This document shows positions 25,837 through 35,004 of a stretch of DNA of 64,000 bases, piece by piece. The number at the start of each line of letters is the position of its first letter. Position 1 is the stretch's first letter. The translations under genes were made by a program, and so were the position numbers. Below the pieces are notes generated by a model. It ran no database searches. It was not told where the DNA came from and worked only from the letters and a program-made list of their open reading frames with translations. The stretch covers positions 1-64,000 of the forward strand of contig NZ_JAGGLB010000002.1 in NCBI RefSeq assembly GCF_017874215.1, given 5' to 3'. This DNA is from Paenibacillus eucommiae (lineage in GTDB: Bacteria; Bacillota; Bacilli; Paenibacillales; NBRC-103111).

Positions 25837-26550
25837 TTACTTTGGAACCTCTAATTTATAGCCTACACCCCATACAGTTGTAATCATGGCTGCAGCTTCT
25901 GGGGAAACCTTGTTCAATTTCTCACGGAGACGTTTAACATGCGTATCTACCGTACGCAAATCACCGAAAAATTCATAATTCCATACGTCCTTAAGCAGCT
26001 CTTCACGTGAAAATACCTTATCAGGAGAAACGGCCAAATAGTGCAGCAGTTCGTACTCCTTAGGTGTTAGAGCCACTTCCTGCCCACCAGCCGAAACCCG
26101 GTGCGCATCATGCTCAATAACCAAATTCGGAAATACGATATTATTACTTGAGCTTGCATCCTTGGATAAGAACGCTGTAGCGGACGAGCGGCGAAGAATC
26201 GCTTTAACCCGGTAAATAACCTCACGCGGACTGAATGGCTTCACCACATAATCATCAGCCCCGGCCTCAAAACCATGCACCCGGTTCGTCTCCTCACCTT
26301 TGGCGGTAAGCATAATGACTGGCGTTGACTTCACTTGACGCAATCTGGCGCACACTTCAATCCCGTCAATACCTGGAAGCATTACATCTAATAAAATCAG
26401 GTCATAATCCGTGTCACTGGCCATACGCAGAGCTGTCTCACCATCCTCTGCTTCCTCAATCAAATAACCTTCCTTCTCTAGATACATCCTTAATAGACGG
26501 CGAATCCGTTCTTCATCATCAACGATCAGAATACTTGATTTTATTTCCAT
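25837..26550 (-). CDS. resD: Response regulator ResD
   Basis: About 237 residues from the ATG at 26550; a GTG three codons upstream is too close to the ribosome site AAAGGA. The N-terminal receiver domain has the acidic pair DD at 11-12, the phosphorylated Asp55 in LILLDVMLPG, and the conserved Lys in VVKPFSPREV. The C-terminal winged-helix domain is of OmpR type (LTPKEYELLHYLA, RTVDTHVKRLREKL). Partner of ResE. A long hairpin at 26621-26657 lies between ccsB and this gene. Confidence 0.95.
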   Translation of the reverse strand: MEIKSSILIVDDEERIRRLLRMYLEKEGYLIEEAEDGETALRMASDTDYDLILLDVMLPGIDGIEVCARLRQVKSTPVIMLTAKGEETNRVHGFEAGADDYVVKPFSPREVIYRVKAILRRSSATAFLSKDASSSNNIVFPNLVIEHDAHRVSAGGQEVALTPKEYELLHYLAVSPDKVFSREELLKDVWNYEFFGDLRTVDTHVKRLREKLNKVSPEAAAMITTVWGVGYKLEVPK

Positions 26551-26620
26551 ACCCGCCACAGTCCTTTCCTGTCTATTCTAATAGAGACTAGCTGCATGCA
26601 TAAGCACCTGCAATTGGTAT

Positions 26621-26657
26621 GCGCCTAGTAACCAGGACTAGGTCCTGGACTAAGCGC
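26621..26657 (-). terminator. Intercistronic hairpin between ccsB and resD
   Basis: CCAGGAC and GTCCTGG form an inner perfect stem with loop TAG, extended by TAGT/ACTA and GCGC/GCGC. There is no U-tract, so it may protect or process RNA rather than terminate. Confidence 0.5.
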
Positions 26658-26664
26658 CTTTGTA

Positions 26665-27921
26665 CTAGACACCTGCATAAGAATGCAAACCTGAAATGAT
26701 TAGATTTACACCTACTAAAGTAAACATAACAACTAAAAATCCAATAACAGCGAGCCAAGCCGACTTCTTGCCCTGCCAGCCTTTAGATAACCGTAAATGC
26801 AGGAATACTGCATAAAATAACCAAGTAATTAAAGCCCATACTTCCTTAGGATCCCAGCCCCAGAACCGGCCCCATGCCTCCTGAGCCCAAATCATCGCGA
26901 AGATCAGAGCACCCAGCGTAAATACCGGATAACCGATCGCAATAGCCCTGTAGCTGATTTCATCTAAATCCTCTGAATCCATATCTTTCAAAAGAGGGCT
27001 CATTGCCGCTCCAAGCGGTTTACGTGCAATTAACCGGATCAGACCGTAAAGGATAATCCCCAGCAATATGGACCATATCATCGTATTCAGTTGTCTGCCA
27101 GCATTGCCTCCCTTCATCCAGGAAGGAGCTTCGAACAACGGCTTGGTCATGCCAAGAAACGGCTGCAGCTTGACGATTTCAGTCCCGTGCGGCTTCACGA
27201 TCGGAGGAAGCACATACATTTCTTCCTCTGTTTCAACCGTTTGAACACCATCCCGAACTATCGTTACTTCCTTGCTAAATGTAGATTCATAACCGAAGCC
27301 ATGGAACGTGAATACCGAGCCTATAAAACAGACAAGAACCAGAACAACAAAAATTGTAAATTCAATGCCTCGTTGTTCCCTTTTATTTTGCTTTGTTGTT
27401 CCCTTAAAATCAATGGCCCGCAGCAGATACATCAGCCCGCCGGCGAATCCGATTGCAAAGAATGCTTCTCCTGCCGCTGCAGTGGTTACATGGATTTTCA
27501 GCCAATAGCTTTGCAGTGCCGGAATTAAGGGCTGAATTTCACTTGGAAATACAGAAGCGTAAGCAATAATGATAAATCCAACCGGAAGCGCGAATATACC
27601 TAGCGCAGGAGTTCGATATATCAGGTATACAATGATAAAAGCAAGCATAATCATCATACCGAGAAAAGTCATAAATTCATACATATTGGCCGTAGGAATA
27701 CGGCCTCCGTCATACCAGCGGGTAAAGAAATAAGTGAGCTGGCAGAGAAAACCGATAACCGATACGATGAAAGCGAATTTCCCCCAGCTTTTGGTATGTT
27801 CCTCCGGATTGCGATTGCTCCATCTTCTTCCTATTATGGAGAGCACAAAAAACAGGAAAGCGGCAATGTATACAAAAAAAGCAATCAATAAAAATGTACT
27901 GCTTAGCGAGTTCAAATTCAC
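26665..27921 (-). CDS. ccsB: Cytochrome c biogenesis protein CcsB (ResC)
   Basis: 418 residues, about eight to ten membrane helices. The haem-handling tryptophan-rich motif reads WGRFWGWDPKEVWALITWL, with conserved histidines such as LKIHVTTAAAGEAF. With ResB it forms the System II machinery that moves haem across the membrane and attaches it to apocytochrome c. GTG start overlaps the resB stop (GTGA). The periplasm-like loop between helices contains TFSKEVTIVRDGVQTVETEE. Confidence 0.93.
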   Translation of the reverse strand: MNLNSLSSTFLLIAFFVYIAAFLFFVLSIIGRRWSNRNPEEHTKSWGKFAFIVSVIGFLCQLTYFFTRWYDGGRIPTANMYEFMTFLGMMIMLAFIIVYLIYRTPALGIFALPVGFIIIAYASVFPSEIQPLIPALQSYWLKIHVTTAAAGEAFFAIGFAGGLMYLLRAIDFKGTTKQNKREQRGIEFTIFVVLVLVCFIGSVFTFHGFGYESTFSKEVTIVRDGVQTVETEEEMYVLPPIVKPHGTEIVKLQPFLGMTKPLFEAPSWMKGGNAGRQLNTMIWSILLGIILYGLIRLIARKPLGAAMSPLLKDMDSEDLDEISYRAIAIGYPVFTLGALIFAMIWAQEAWGRFWGWDPKEVWALITWLFYAVFLHLRLSKGWQGKKSAWLAVIGFLVVMFTLVGVNLIISGLHSYAGV

Positions 27922-29588
27922 TCTGGCTTTCCTCCTGTTTCCAAAGATTTCGGCGTTACGGTGATACCATTCTTCGTTAAGGCAACCGCTACTTCATTAC
28001 GGATCCCAAACCAATTCTTATTCGTATGTGCGCCAAGCGTTAGCTTACGCCCGTCTATTCTCAGCCAAATTCTGCGGTGCTGCCAATAAAAGCCCATAAT
28101 CAAGCCAAGCATAGAAATTGCCGCGCCTACCCAAATATAGGGCATAGCTTTATCAACACGTATATTCAAATAAGAAGTGTACTGGGCGAACTTCACGCCT
28201 TCCATGGAGCCAACGGATAGATCGAACTTCTTGCTGATTTCTCCATTAATATCATCCTGGCGGAACGTCTGCTTGTCAACCTGTCTCGGAAAGTACAGAT
28301 AAGGTTCTCCGGCATCCGCAAGCCCTGGCCCTGTAATGCTGAAAATAAAGGCAGGCACCTTGGGTTCATTCGATTTCGTCATCGGTTGTCCATTCTCATC
28401 GAGCCCGAACTCCGGGAAAAAGCCCTTGAGCTTTAAGGTATAGTCCCCTGCTTGATAAGAATCCTTCGGATGGCTCATCGGAAGTTCGAAGCTCCCATAC
28501 ACTTCTCCAGTTTGCTTATTTGTTAAGCTCGGGGTTACAGAAATTAAGAGTGGTGTCACCTTGTAATCAAACTGAAAGGCCATCAATCCTTTATAGTTCA
28601 ACGGCTTATTTACTATAATATCAGATTTATGAACCTCTTCAAGCACAGGTTCCTGGGCAGGATCATCACAATTAGCTGTGCAATGGTAAAGAACTGCTTT
28701 GGTCTCATAAATCTTTGGCACCATTTGCCCTTTTTGCTTGAATTCCTCAGACATCTCTTCCTCAGTGTAAAGGTCTAACGTAAACTCTTCATTTTTCAAA
28801 TAATAAGAAGTGTGCGGAATTTGCTTCGTTTCGCCTTCCAGAAAGCCGATATACTGGTCCATATGCCAGCCTGGTATGCTGCGCATTAACACACCCAACA
28901 GAAAAATAATCAAGCCGATATGATTAATATACGGACCCCAGCGGCTAAAGCGATGTTTCTCCGCTAACAGGGCCGTTCCATCGCTCTCGACATGCACCTT
29001 ATAGCTGCGCTTCTTCAAGGCAGCCCCCATCTCACTTGTCCAAGCGCGCGGATCGCTTTGCTCAGGCAACTCACCAGAATAAGCAACCTTCTGGCGCATC
29101 AGGAAGTTATGATGCTTGCGCAGCTGCTGCTTGGATAGTGCCCGGTAAAGCGGCAGTACCCGGTCGAGGCTGCAAACGACTAATGACGTTCCGATCATGA
29201 ATAGCAGCGTAATGAACCACCAGGAGTTAAACGTGTGCGACAGACCAAGTAAATAATAGATATGGCCTGGCGTTCCGTAATTTTGCTGATAGAACTGGTC
29301 CGGAACCATGTCGAGAAAAGTGTTTTCCTGTGGATAAATCGTTCCTACGGCAGAAGCGACCAATGTGATAAAAATCAAATAAACGGCGATTTTAACCGAG
29401 GAGAAGAAATTCCACACACGATCAAGCCATGAAGGATTGGCTTTTTGCGAACGTCTGGCTATACCGTCATACCGCATTTCCAGCGGCAAATTCGGATCTT
29501 CATCCAGTTGGGGCTTTCCACATGACTCGCATAGTACCGTTCCCACCGGATTCTGATGGCCGCATTCACATTTTGTATTTTGAAACAT
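27918..29588 (-). CDS. resB: Cytochrome c biogenesis protein ResB
   Basis: 556 residues. The first 25 residues form a small zinc ribbon (CECGHQNP and CESCGKP). Three membrane helices, a large extracytoplasmic domain (about 250-480), and a last helix (YIWVGAAISMLGLIMGFYW) follow the ResB/Ccs1 layout. It is the partner of CcsB in System II haem ligation. Start ATG follows AAGGGGG. The four-base overlap with ccsB shows coupling. Confidence 0.93.
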   Translation of the reverse strand: MFQNTKCECGHQNPVGTVLCESCGKPQLDEDPNLPLEMRYDGIARRSQKANPSWLDRVWNFFSSVKIAVYLIFITLVASAVGTIYPQENTFLDMVPDQFYQQNYGTPGHIYYLLGLSHTFNSWWFITLLFMIGTSLVVCSLDRVLPLYRALSKQQLRKHHNFLMRQKVAYSGELPEQSDPRAWTSEMGAALKKRSYKVHVESDGTALLAEKHRFSRWGPYINHIGLIIFLLGVLMRSIPGWHMDQYIGFLEGETKQIPHTSYYLKNEEFTLDLYTEEEMSEEFKQKGQMVPKIYETKAVLYHCTANCDDPAQEPVLEEVHKSDIIVNKPLNYKGLMAFQFDYKVTPLLISVTPSLTNKQTGEVYGSFELPMSHPKDSYQAGDYTLKLKGFFPEFGLDENGQPMTKSNEPKVPAFIFSITGPGLADAGEPYLYFPRQVDKQTFRQDDINGEISKKFDLSVGSMEGVKFAQYTSYLNIRVDKAMPYIWVGAAISMLGLIMGFYWQHRRIWLRIDGRKLTLGAHTNKNWFGIRNEVAVALTKNGITVTPKSLETGGKPE

Positions 29589-29612
29589 GCTGCGCCCCCT
29601 TGCTTGGTAAGC

Positions 29613-30143
29613 TTATTTAGAGACTAAAGCCTGGATGGTCTCTTGAATATAAGTCTCTTTCATTTCACCGATTTTCTTAATCACGATCTTACCATCTTTC
29701 CCGATAAAAAAGGTCGAGGGGTAATCCATGACACCATAGTTTTTCCGGACCTGCTCCTTGCTGTCAAGCAGCACAGGCAAGTTTAGATTATATTGATCCA
29801 TAAAGCTCTGCACTGTAATTTCGCTAGTATCCATATTCACGGCAAGGAAAACAACCCCCTGCTCATTCCATTTCTCATACTGGCGCTGGAGAGCGGGCAT
29901 TTCATCCTTGCATGGTTTGCAAAAGGTGCCCCAGAAATTGATCAATATGTTCTTCCCTTTAAAATCAGACAGATTATGAGGTTGTCCATTCAAATCCAGC
30001 AGCGTAAAATCAGGAGCTTTGTCACCTACCTGCGGATACTTCTTATCACTTGTAGCCGACAAATTACTGATAATCGTGAGTACACCAATTACGAGCACTA
30101 CTGAAAAAATGGCAAGCTGAATCCATTTTTTGTTTTTTTTCAT
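29613..30143 (-). CDS. resA: Thiol-disulfide oxidoreductase ResA
   Basis: 176 residues, one N-terminal membrane anchor (about 8-28) and an extracytoplasmic thioredoxin-like domain. Active site FWGTFCKPC; in B. subtilis the motif is CEPC, so the second residue is Lys here instead of Glu. ResA reduces the CXXCH cysteines of apocytochrome c before haem is attached by ResB-ResC. YPSTFFIGKDGKIV contains the cis-proline. First gene of the resABCDE order, 24 bp before resB. Confidence 0.93.
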   Translation of the reverse strand: MKKNKKWIQLAIFSVVLVIGVLTIISNLSATSDKKYPQVGDKAPDFTLLDLNGQPHNLSDFKGKNILINFWGTFCKPCKDEMPALQRQYEKWNEQGVVFLAVNMDTSEITVQSFMDQYNLNLPVLLDSKEQVRKNYGVMDYPSTFFIGKDGKIVIKKIGEMKETYIQETIQALVSK

Positions 30144-30208
30144 TGCTCATCACCTTCAAGTTCAAGACTGTACTTCGTGAAGACGCTACCCTTTTATTAT
30201 AACGCAAA

Positions 30209-30233
30209 AGAAGGTCAATACCTTATTGACCTT
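30209..30233 (-). terminator. Terminator overlapping the end of rluB
   Basis: Minus strand: AAGGTCAAT, loop AAGGT, ATTGACCTT, then CTTTTG. It includes the last codons of rluB and lies upstream of resA. Confidence 0.75.
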
Positions 30234-30969
30234 TTTGAATTTTATGTGTCTGGAGCGCGGCTTCCTTCAATTCTTTGACCTCGTTAACTGTGAGGTGTCT
30301 GTATTTGCCACGGGGGACACCAGTCAGGAAAATCGGGCCGAATTGGATACGCCGTAAACGTATTACCGGAAAGGAGACAGCTTCGAACATACGTCTTACT
30401 TGTCTGTTTCTACCCTCATAGATTGTAATTTGCACAATCGATTCTTTCTTATCCGGATTCACATCCGCATATTCAACTTCTGCCGGTGATGTCATTCCAT
30501 CTTCAAGCTCTATCCCGTTTCTCAGCTTGTCCAGAATCGTTCCGTGTGGAACTCCCTTAACTGTAGCTTGATACGTCTTGGGCACATGATGCTTGGGATG
30601 TGTGAGCAAATGTGCAAACTCCCCATCATTAGTAAGCAGAAGCAGTCCTTCTGTGTCATAGTCAAGCCGGCCAACCGGATATATCCGTTCCTTGATTCCA
30701 GGAAGAAAGTCGGTAACTAATCTGCGTCCTTCCGGATCCGCGCTGCTCGTAATTACACCCTTAGGCTTATTCAGCAGTACATAAATTTTCTTTTGTTGAT
30801 TAATCAAGCGCCCATCTACTTCAATTTCATCCAGTTCCGGATCTACCTTAACCCCGAGGGTCGTTACGACTTCGCCGTTCACTTGCACTCTTCCTGCCGT
30901 AATAATTTCCTCGCTTTTTCTGCGCGAAGCGATACCCGCTTCAGCCAATACTTTTTGCAATCGTTCCAT
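30223..30969 (-). CDS. rluB: Pseudouridine synthase RluB
   Basis: 248 residues. N-terminal S4 RNA-binding domain (RLQKVLAEAGIASRRKSEEI) and C-terminal RsuA/RluB catalytic domain with YPVGRLDYDTEGLLLLTNDG, whose aspartate is the catalytic one. Acts on 23S rRNA (position 2605 in E. coli numbering for this family). The tail GRNRQVRRMFEAV is diagnostic. Start ATG follows GAGGTGAAAG. Located between spmB and resA as in B. subtilis. Confidence 0.93.
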   Translation of the reverse strand: MERLQKVLAEAGIASRRKSEEIITAGRVQVNGEVVTTLGVKVDPELDEIEVDGRLINQQKKIYVLLNKPKGVITSSADPEGRRLVTDFLPGIKERIYPVGRLDYDTEGLLLLTNDGEFAHLLTHPKHHVPKTYQATVKGVPHGTILDKLRNGIELEDGMTSPAEVEYADVNPDKKESIVQITIYEGRNRQVRRMFEAVSFPVIRLRRIQFGPIFLTGVPRGKYRHLTVNEVKELKEAALQTHKIQKGQ

Positions 30970-31029
30970 TATTCTCTTTCACCTCAACCCTATGATACCT
31001 ATCCTGAGAGGAAATCACAAGCGTCAAGA

Positions 31030-31563
31030 TTAACCGAATACAAGAAAACAAATAATTATGGAAGCAATGAACCCAACAAGGTCAGAAATAAGACCTACTT
31101 TTAAAGCATAACTCGCCTTGCGGATCCCGATAGCTCCAAAATAAACAGTGATCACATACAGAGTTGTGTCCGTACTTCCTTGAACCGTAGAGGCAATTCG
31201 TCCGATCATTGAATCCGGTCCAAACTGCTCGATAAGATCAGCTGTAAAAGCCAGCGAGCCCGCTCCGGTGATTGGCCGGAGAATAGCTAATGGCAGCACC
31301 TCTACGGGTATGCCTAACCGGTCAAAGAGCGGCCTAATTCCCCCTACCAGTAAATCCATAGCTCCCGATGCCCGAAAAACACTGATTGCCACCATCATAC
31401 CGACAAGTGGCGGAATAATACGAATTGCCGTATCGAAACCATCCTTGGCTCCGTCTACAAATGACTCATAAACTGGCACTTTGCGATAGGCGGCATATAA
31501 AGGGATGAATACGATCATGACCGGAATCGCCCAGGCTGATATCATCGAAACGAAGGCATACAT
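31030..31563 (-). CDS. spmB: Spore maturation protein SpmB
   Basis: 177 residues, polytopic, nucleoside-recognition (Gate) type membrane protein. Segments such as GAKDGFDTAIRIIPPLVGMM and the PITGAGSLAFTADLIEQFG loop match SpmB. With SpmA and DacB it helps dehydrate the spore core. It lies 8 bp after spmA. Start ATG in ATGTATGC after AAAGGATG. Confidence 0.93.
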   Translation of the reverse strand: MYAFVSMISAWAIPVMIVFIPLYAAYRKVPVYESFVDGAKDGFDTAIRIIPPLVGMMVAISVFRASGAMDLLVGGIRPLFDRLGIPVEVLPLAILRPITGAGSLAFTADLIEQFGPDSMIGRIASTVQGSTDTTLYVITVYFGAIGIRKASYALKVGLISDLVGFIASIIICFLVFG

Positions 31564-31570
31564 GGAACAC

Positions 31571-32170
31571 TCATCCTTTCAAGGGAGGAATTATCGAAGC
31601 CGATCTGCGGTACCACCTGTCCACAATGATCGCCGCGGCGGTAGAAATAATCGTAGCTATCAGCGTTGTTCCTACAATTTCTCCAGGATCAAGTGAATGA
31701 AAGTTCATCCGGATGGCTATTAATGTAGTAGGTATCAAAGTAATGCTCGAAGTATTCAAAGCAAGCAGCGTACACATAGCTGCACTAGCTTTCTCTTTGT
31801 CAGGATTCAGCTTCTGCAGCTCTTGCATTGCCTTAATCCCCATAGGAGTCGCAGCATTGCCCAGACCGAGAATGTTAGCGCTCATATTGGACATGATGTA
31901 GCCTAGAGCGGGATGATTTTTTGGAACACTAGGAAATAAAAAGCGAATGACGGGTCTTAGCAGAACAGCGATCTTATTAAGCAAACCAGCATCCTCCGCG
32001 ATACGCATCATACCAAGCCAGAACACTAATATACTAATCAGCCCGAAGCATACGCTCACACCGCTTTTCGCTCCATCAAACGCTGCCTGCGTTACAACAT
32101 CAATATTCCCATTTAAGGCTGCGACAACAAAACCCATTACTAAAAAGAACAGCCAAATTATGTTTACCAT
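31571..32170 (-). CDS. spmA: Spore maturation protein SpmA
   Basis: 199 residues, polytopic Gate-type membrane protein. VTQAAFDGAKSGVSVCFGLI and NMSANILGLGNAATPMGIKAM are typical of SpmA. It acts with SpmB in spore-core dehydration. GAGGAGGAGG gives a strong ribosome site; this site lies inside a short repetitive Lys/Pro-coding stretch downstream of dacB. Confidence 0.93.
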   Translation of the reverse strand: MVNIIWLFFLVMGFVVAALNGNIDVVTQAAFDGAKSGVSVCFGLISILVFWLGMMRIAEDAGLLNKIAVLLRPVIRFLFPSVPKNHPALGYIMSNMSANILGLGNAATPMGIKAMQELQKLNPDKEKASAAMCTLLALNTSSITLIPTTLIAIRMNFHSLDPGEIVGTTLIATIISTAAAIIVDRWYRRSASIIPPLKG

Positions 32171-32246
32171 ATGTCCTCCTCCTCAGGCTTCTTAGACTTC
32201 TTAGGCGCCTTAGGCTCCTTAGGCTTCTTAGCAAAAAACTGACTCG

Positions 32247-33470
32247 CTAGAATGTAAACAGGATTCGGGTAACCAGCTTGATCATCCGCCAGTAATGCTT
32301 TTGAAACGATTCCTTATACATCTCACCGGCCTGGAAGCTGAATGTCGACTTTTCTTTCACAGGCTGGTTTTGTTGCCCTCTACCCTCTGAATTCGCCAAC
32401 TCAAGAGACACAGCTCCGATCTGTTTTCCATCCAGTAAGATTTGCAGGCTTCCTCTCTGTCCAAGCCGGTAATCCATCGTATCTTCTTGAATGGGAACAA
32501 CACCGGTTTGAAGCAGCTTCTGCTCCTCCTCCAGGAGCGGATAGTAGAATGAGCGGGAAGCAGTTCCTGTACTGCCTTGAACCGCCTCACCTTTGCTGAC
32601 AATTTGCTTAAGCGGATAGTTTGCAAATCCATACTGCAAAAGACGCGCGTGATCGGACCAGTCATTCGAATCGTTTAAGGTCACGACAGCAAGCTGCTGT
32701 CCCCCTCTGGTTGCAGAGGATACCAGGCAGCGCTTGGCGAGCTTTGTATAGCCGGTTTTTACACCATCCGCACCCTCAAACAATCCCAGCATTTTATTTT
32801 TATTTAACCAGTTGTAATCCCACTCTTCATTTGGGTTCGGTACTTTCTTCGCCTTGGTTTTCACTATTTCTTGAAAAACAGGATTATTAAGCGCATAAGC
32901 GGTAAGCTTGGCCATATCATTAGCGCTCGAATAGTGGCCCTCCCCATCATCAAGACCAGAGGGATTTATGAAATGGGAATTTTTCATGCCGAGTTCCTTG
33001 GCCTTTTCATTCATCAGATAGACGAACCCCTCCAAGCTTCCTCCTACATGCTCAGCAATTGCTGTTGCAGCATCATTGCCGGAACGAAGCATAAGACCGT
33101 AGAGCATATTATTCAAGCTCATTTCCTCGCCCAGCTTTAAATATAGCGATGAGCCTTCTTTGGCATAGGCGTTCTTGCTAACTTTTACGGTATCGGATAA
33201 TTTCCCATACTCTATAGCTACAATAGCGGTCATTATTTTGGTTAAGCTGGCAATCCTCATAGGCTCATCGCCCTTCTCACTATACAGAATACGCCCTGAC
33301 TCAACATCAATGAGTGCTGCTCCAACGGCATACGTATCGATTTGCGGCGGACCTGCACTAACACTGTTGACGAATGTGCTTGTGAACAGTAAGATTCCAG
33401 CTGCCATAATAACCAAACTTCTCCGAATGAATGTCTTGAACGTCCTGAACGCCCTGAATGCCCTGACCAT
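32247..33470 (-). CDS. dacB: D-alanyl-D-alanine carboxypeptidase DacB
   Basis: 407 residues. Signal peptide (about 1-37), then a class-A low-molecular-weight PBP domain: SLTKIMTA (S-x2-K) near residue 72, SGND (S-x-N), and KTGYTKLA (K-T-G). A C-terminal beta domain and an amphipathic tail follow. Its link to spmA-spmB marks it as the sporulation-type DacB that trims spore cortex peptides. Start ATG follows AGGGGG. The stop is 77 bp before spmA. Confidence 0.92.
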   Translation of the reverse strand: MVRAFRAFRTFKTFIRRSLVIMAAGILLFTSTFVNSVSAGPPQIDTYAVGAALIDVESGRILYSEKGDEPMRIASLTKIMTAIVAIEYGKLSDTVKVSKNAYAKEGSSLYLKLGEEMSLNNMLYGLMLRSGNDAATAIAEHVGGSLEGFVYLMNEKAKELGMKNSHFINPSGLDDGEGHYSSANDMAKLTAYALNNPVFQEIVKTKAKKVPNPNEEWDYNWLNKNKMLGLFEGADGVKTGYTKLAKRCLVSSATRGGQQLAVVTLNDSNDWSDHARLLQYGFANYPLKQIVSKGEAVQGSTGTASRSFYYPLLEEEQKLLQTGVVPIQEDTMDYRLGQRGSLQILLDGKQIGAVSLELANSEGRGQQNQPVKEKSTFSFQAGEMYKESFQKHYWRMIKLVTRILFTF

Positions 33471-33567
33471 GATTTACCCCCTAAGAAATCTGGATTGACT
33501 GGACTGCACCGTTGTCCACATAACACTTGTACATGTATATGCTTGTTCGAATTGGTTATGTCCGCTG

Positions 33568-33596
33568 TTTACAAAGTGCCCATCACTCTGTATAAT
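33568..33596 (+). promoter_or_regulatory. SigA-type promoter of the ArsB/NhaD transporter gene
   Basis: TTTACA (33568-33573), a 17-bp spacer, and a perfect TATAAT (33591-33596). The start would be near 33603, leaving a leader of about 97 nt. Confidence 0.75.
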
Positions 33597-33602
33597 GAGG
33601 AA

Positions 33603-33660
33603 GAATTTTCATGTGCAGCACAGCCCAGAGCCTATCACAAGGGCTTTTTTTGCTTATTTC
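33603..33660 (+). promoter_or_regulatory. Leader with an early terminator-like hairpin
   Basis: AGCCC and GGGCT pair around a 14-nt loop at about 33624-33647, followed at once by a run of seven T. A terminator this close to the promoter and upstream of the start codon suggests attenuation, perhaps by a small riboswitch or a protein. I cannot match it to a known riboswitch class. Confidence 0.5.
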
Positions 33661-33700
33661 CAGATTCAAACACTTGATTACGCGGGAGGAGAATACTTAT

Positions 33701-34999
33701 ATGCTTCAAACTTGGTTGGCTTTAATTATTTTTCTTGTCGTCTATGCCATTATTATTTCTGAAAAAATCAATCGCACACTAATCGCCCTGATCGGAGCTG
33801 CATTACTTATCATCCTGGGTATAACGGATCTGCAGCTGGCATTCACCCAATATATCGAATGGAGAACCATTACCTTACTGGCCGGCATGATGATACTTGG
33901 AGGCTTCATCCAACAAACTGGGCTATTTCAATATGCTGCCGTCCGCACAGCGAAAGCCGCAAAAGGACACCCTTTGCGTATTCTTATATTTTTGTCAATT
34001 CTTGCGGCAGTTGCTTCGACAGTTTTGGACAATATTACGACCATACTACTGGTGGTTCCTATTACGCTTTCCATAACTAGAATCATCCAAGTCAATCCGG
34101 TGCCTTTTCTACTTGCTGAAATCATAGCTTCCAATATTGGAGGAACAGCCAGCTTAATCGGAAACCCTCTCAATATGATGATAGGCACGGCGAATCCGCA
34201 TTTGACCTTTAACGCATTTATCCTTAACCTGGCTCCCATTGTGGTCATTATTTTGGCAGCAGCACTTATTTTCTTATATTTGGTTTATAAAAAGCAGCTC
34301 AAGCCCGACCCTAAGATCCAAGCCAAATTATTAACTATAAAAGAACGGGAATTCATTCAGGACCCTTCTCTTATCAAAAAATCGGTGATTGTGCTTGCTT
34401 TGACCCTTCTTGCATTCATCTTTCATACCTTTATTCAAGTAGAGCCGGCAGCAATTGCAATTGCAGGGGCCATACTCCTTATGTTGATTGGCACAAAACG
34501 GCAGTCTGCACATAAAGCTTTTGAACACGTGGATTGGGCTGCCCTGCTTTTCTTTGTCGGATTGTTTGCCTTGGTAGGTGGTCTTCAAGAGGTCGGGATC
34601 ATTCGGAACCTGGCTCAAAAAGCGCTGGAAATTACACAGGGGGATATGGAATACGCATCTATCTTGATGCTTTGGGGATCTGCATTTGCTTCGGCAACTG
34701 TGGACAATATTCCTTTTGTCGTTACGATGATTCCTTTTATTAAGGAAATGGCCGACGGACTCGGGCTTGCAGTTGACTCCTCACAAATTACTACTTTGTG
34801 GTGGTCACTCGCATTAGGATCCTGCCTTGGAGGCAATGCGACGATGATTGGCGCTTCGGCCAACTTAATAGCGGCAGGCATGGCAGCCAAAGAGGGAAAA
34901 AGCTTCAGTTACTGGGAGTTCCTTAAGGTAGGAGCACCTATTACGCTTATTTCATTAGTGATTGCTCAGGTGTATGTATACTTAAGATACTTCATTTGA
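33701..34999 (+). CDS. ArsB/NhaD-family ion transporter
   Basis: 432 residues from the ATG at 33701 (MLQTWLALII), nine bases after GGGAGGAG; an in-frame ATG at 33611 lies in the leader hairpin and has no ribosome site. About eleven membrane helices in two repeats, each with an ion-transporter re-entrant motif: STVLDNITTILLVVP and IGGTASLIGNPLNMMIG in the first, ATVDNIPFVVTMIP and GGNATMIGASANLIA in the second. This is the ion transporter (IT) superfamily; the ion (arsenite, Na+/H+ or another anion) cannot be decided. Confidence 0.85.
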   Translation: MLQTWLALIIFLVVYAIIISEKINRTLIALIGAALLIILGITDLQLAFTQYIEWRTITLLAGMMILGGFIQQTGLFQYAAVRTAKAAKGHPLRILIFLSILAAVASTVLDNITTILLVVPITLSITRIIQVNPVPFLLAEIIASNIGGTASLIGNPLNMMIGTANPHLTFNAFILNLAPIVVIILAAALIFLYLVYKKQLKPDPKIQAKLLTIKEREFIQDPSLIKKSVIVLALTLLAFIFHTFIQVEPAAIAIAGAILLMLIGTKRQSAHKAFEHVDWAALLFFVGLFALVGGLQEVGIIRNLAQKALEITQGDMEYASILMLWGSAFASATVDNIPFVVTMIPFIKEMADGLGLAVDSSQITTLWWSLALGSCLGGNATMIGASANLIAAGMAAKEGKSFSYWEFLKVGAPITLISLVIAQVYVYLRYFI

Positions 35000-35004
35000 A
35001 TTGA

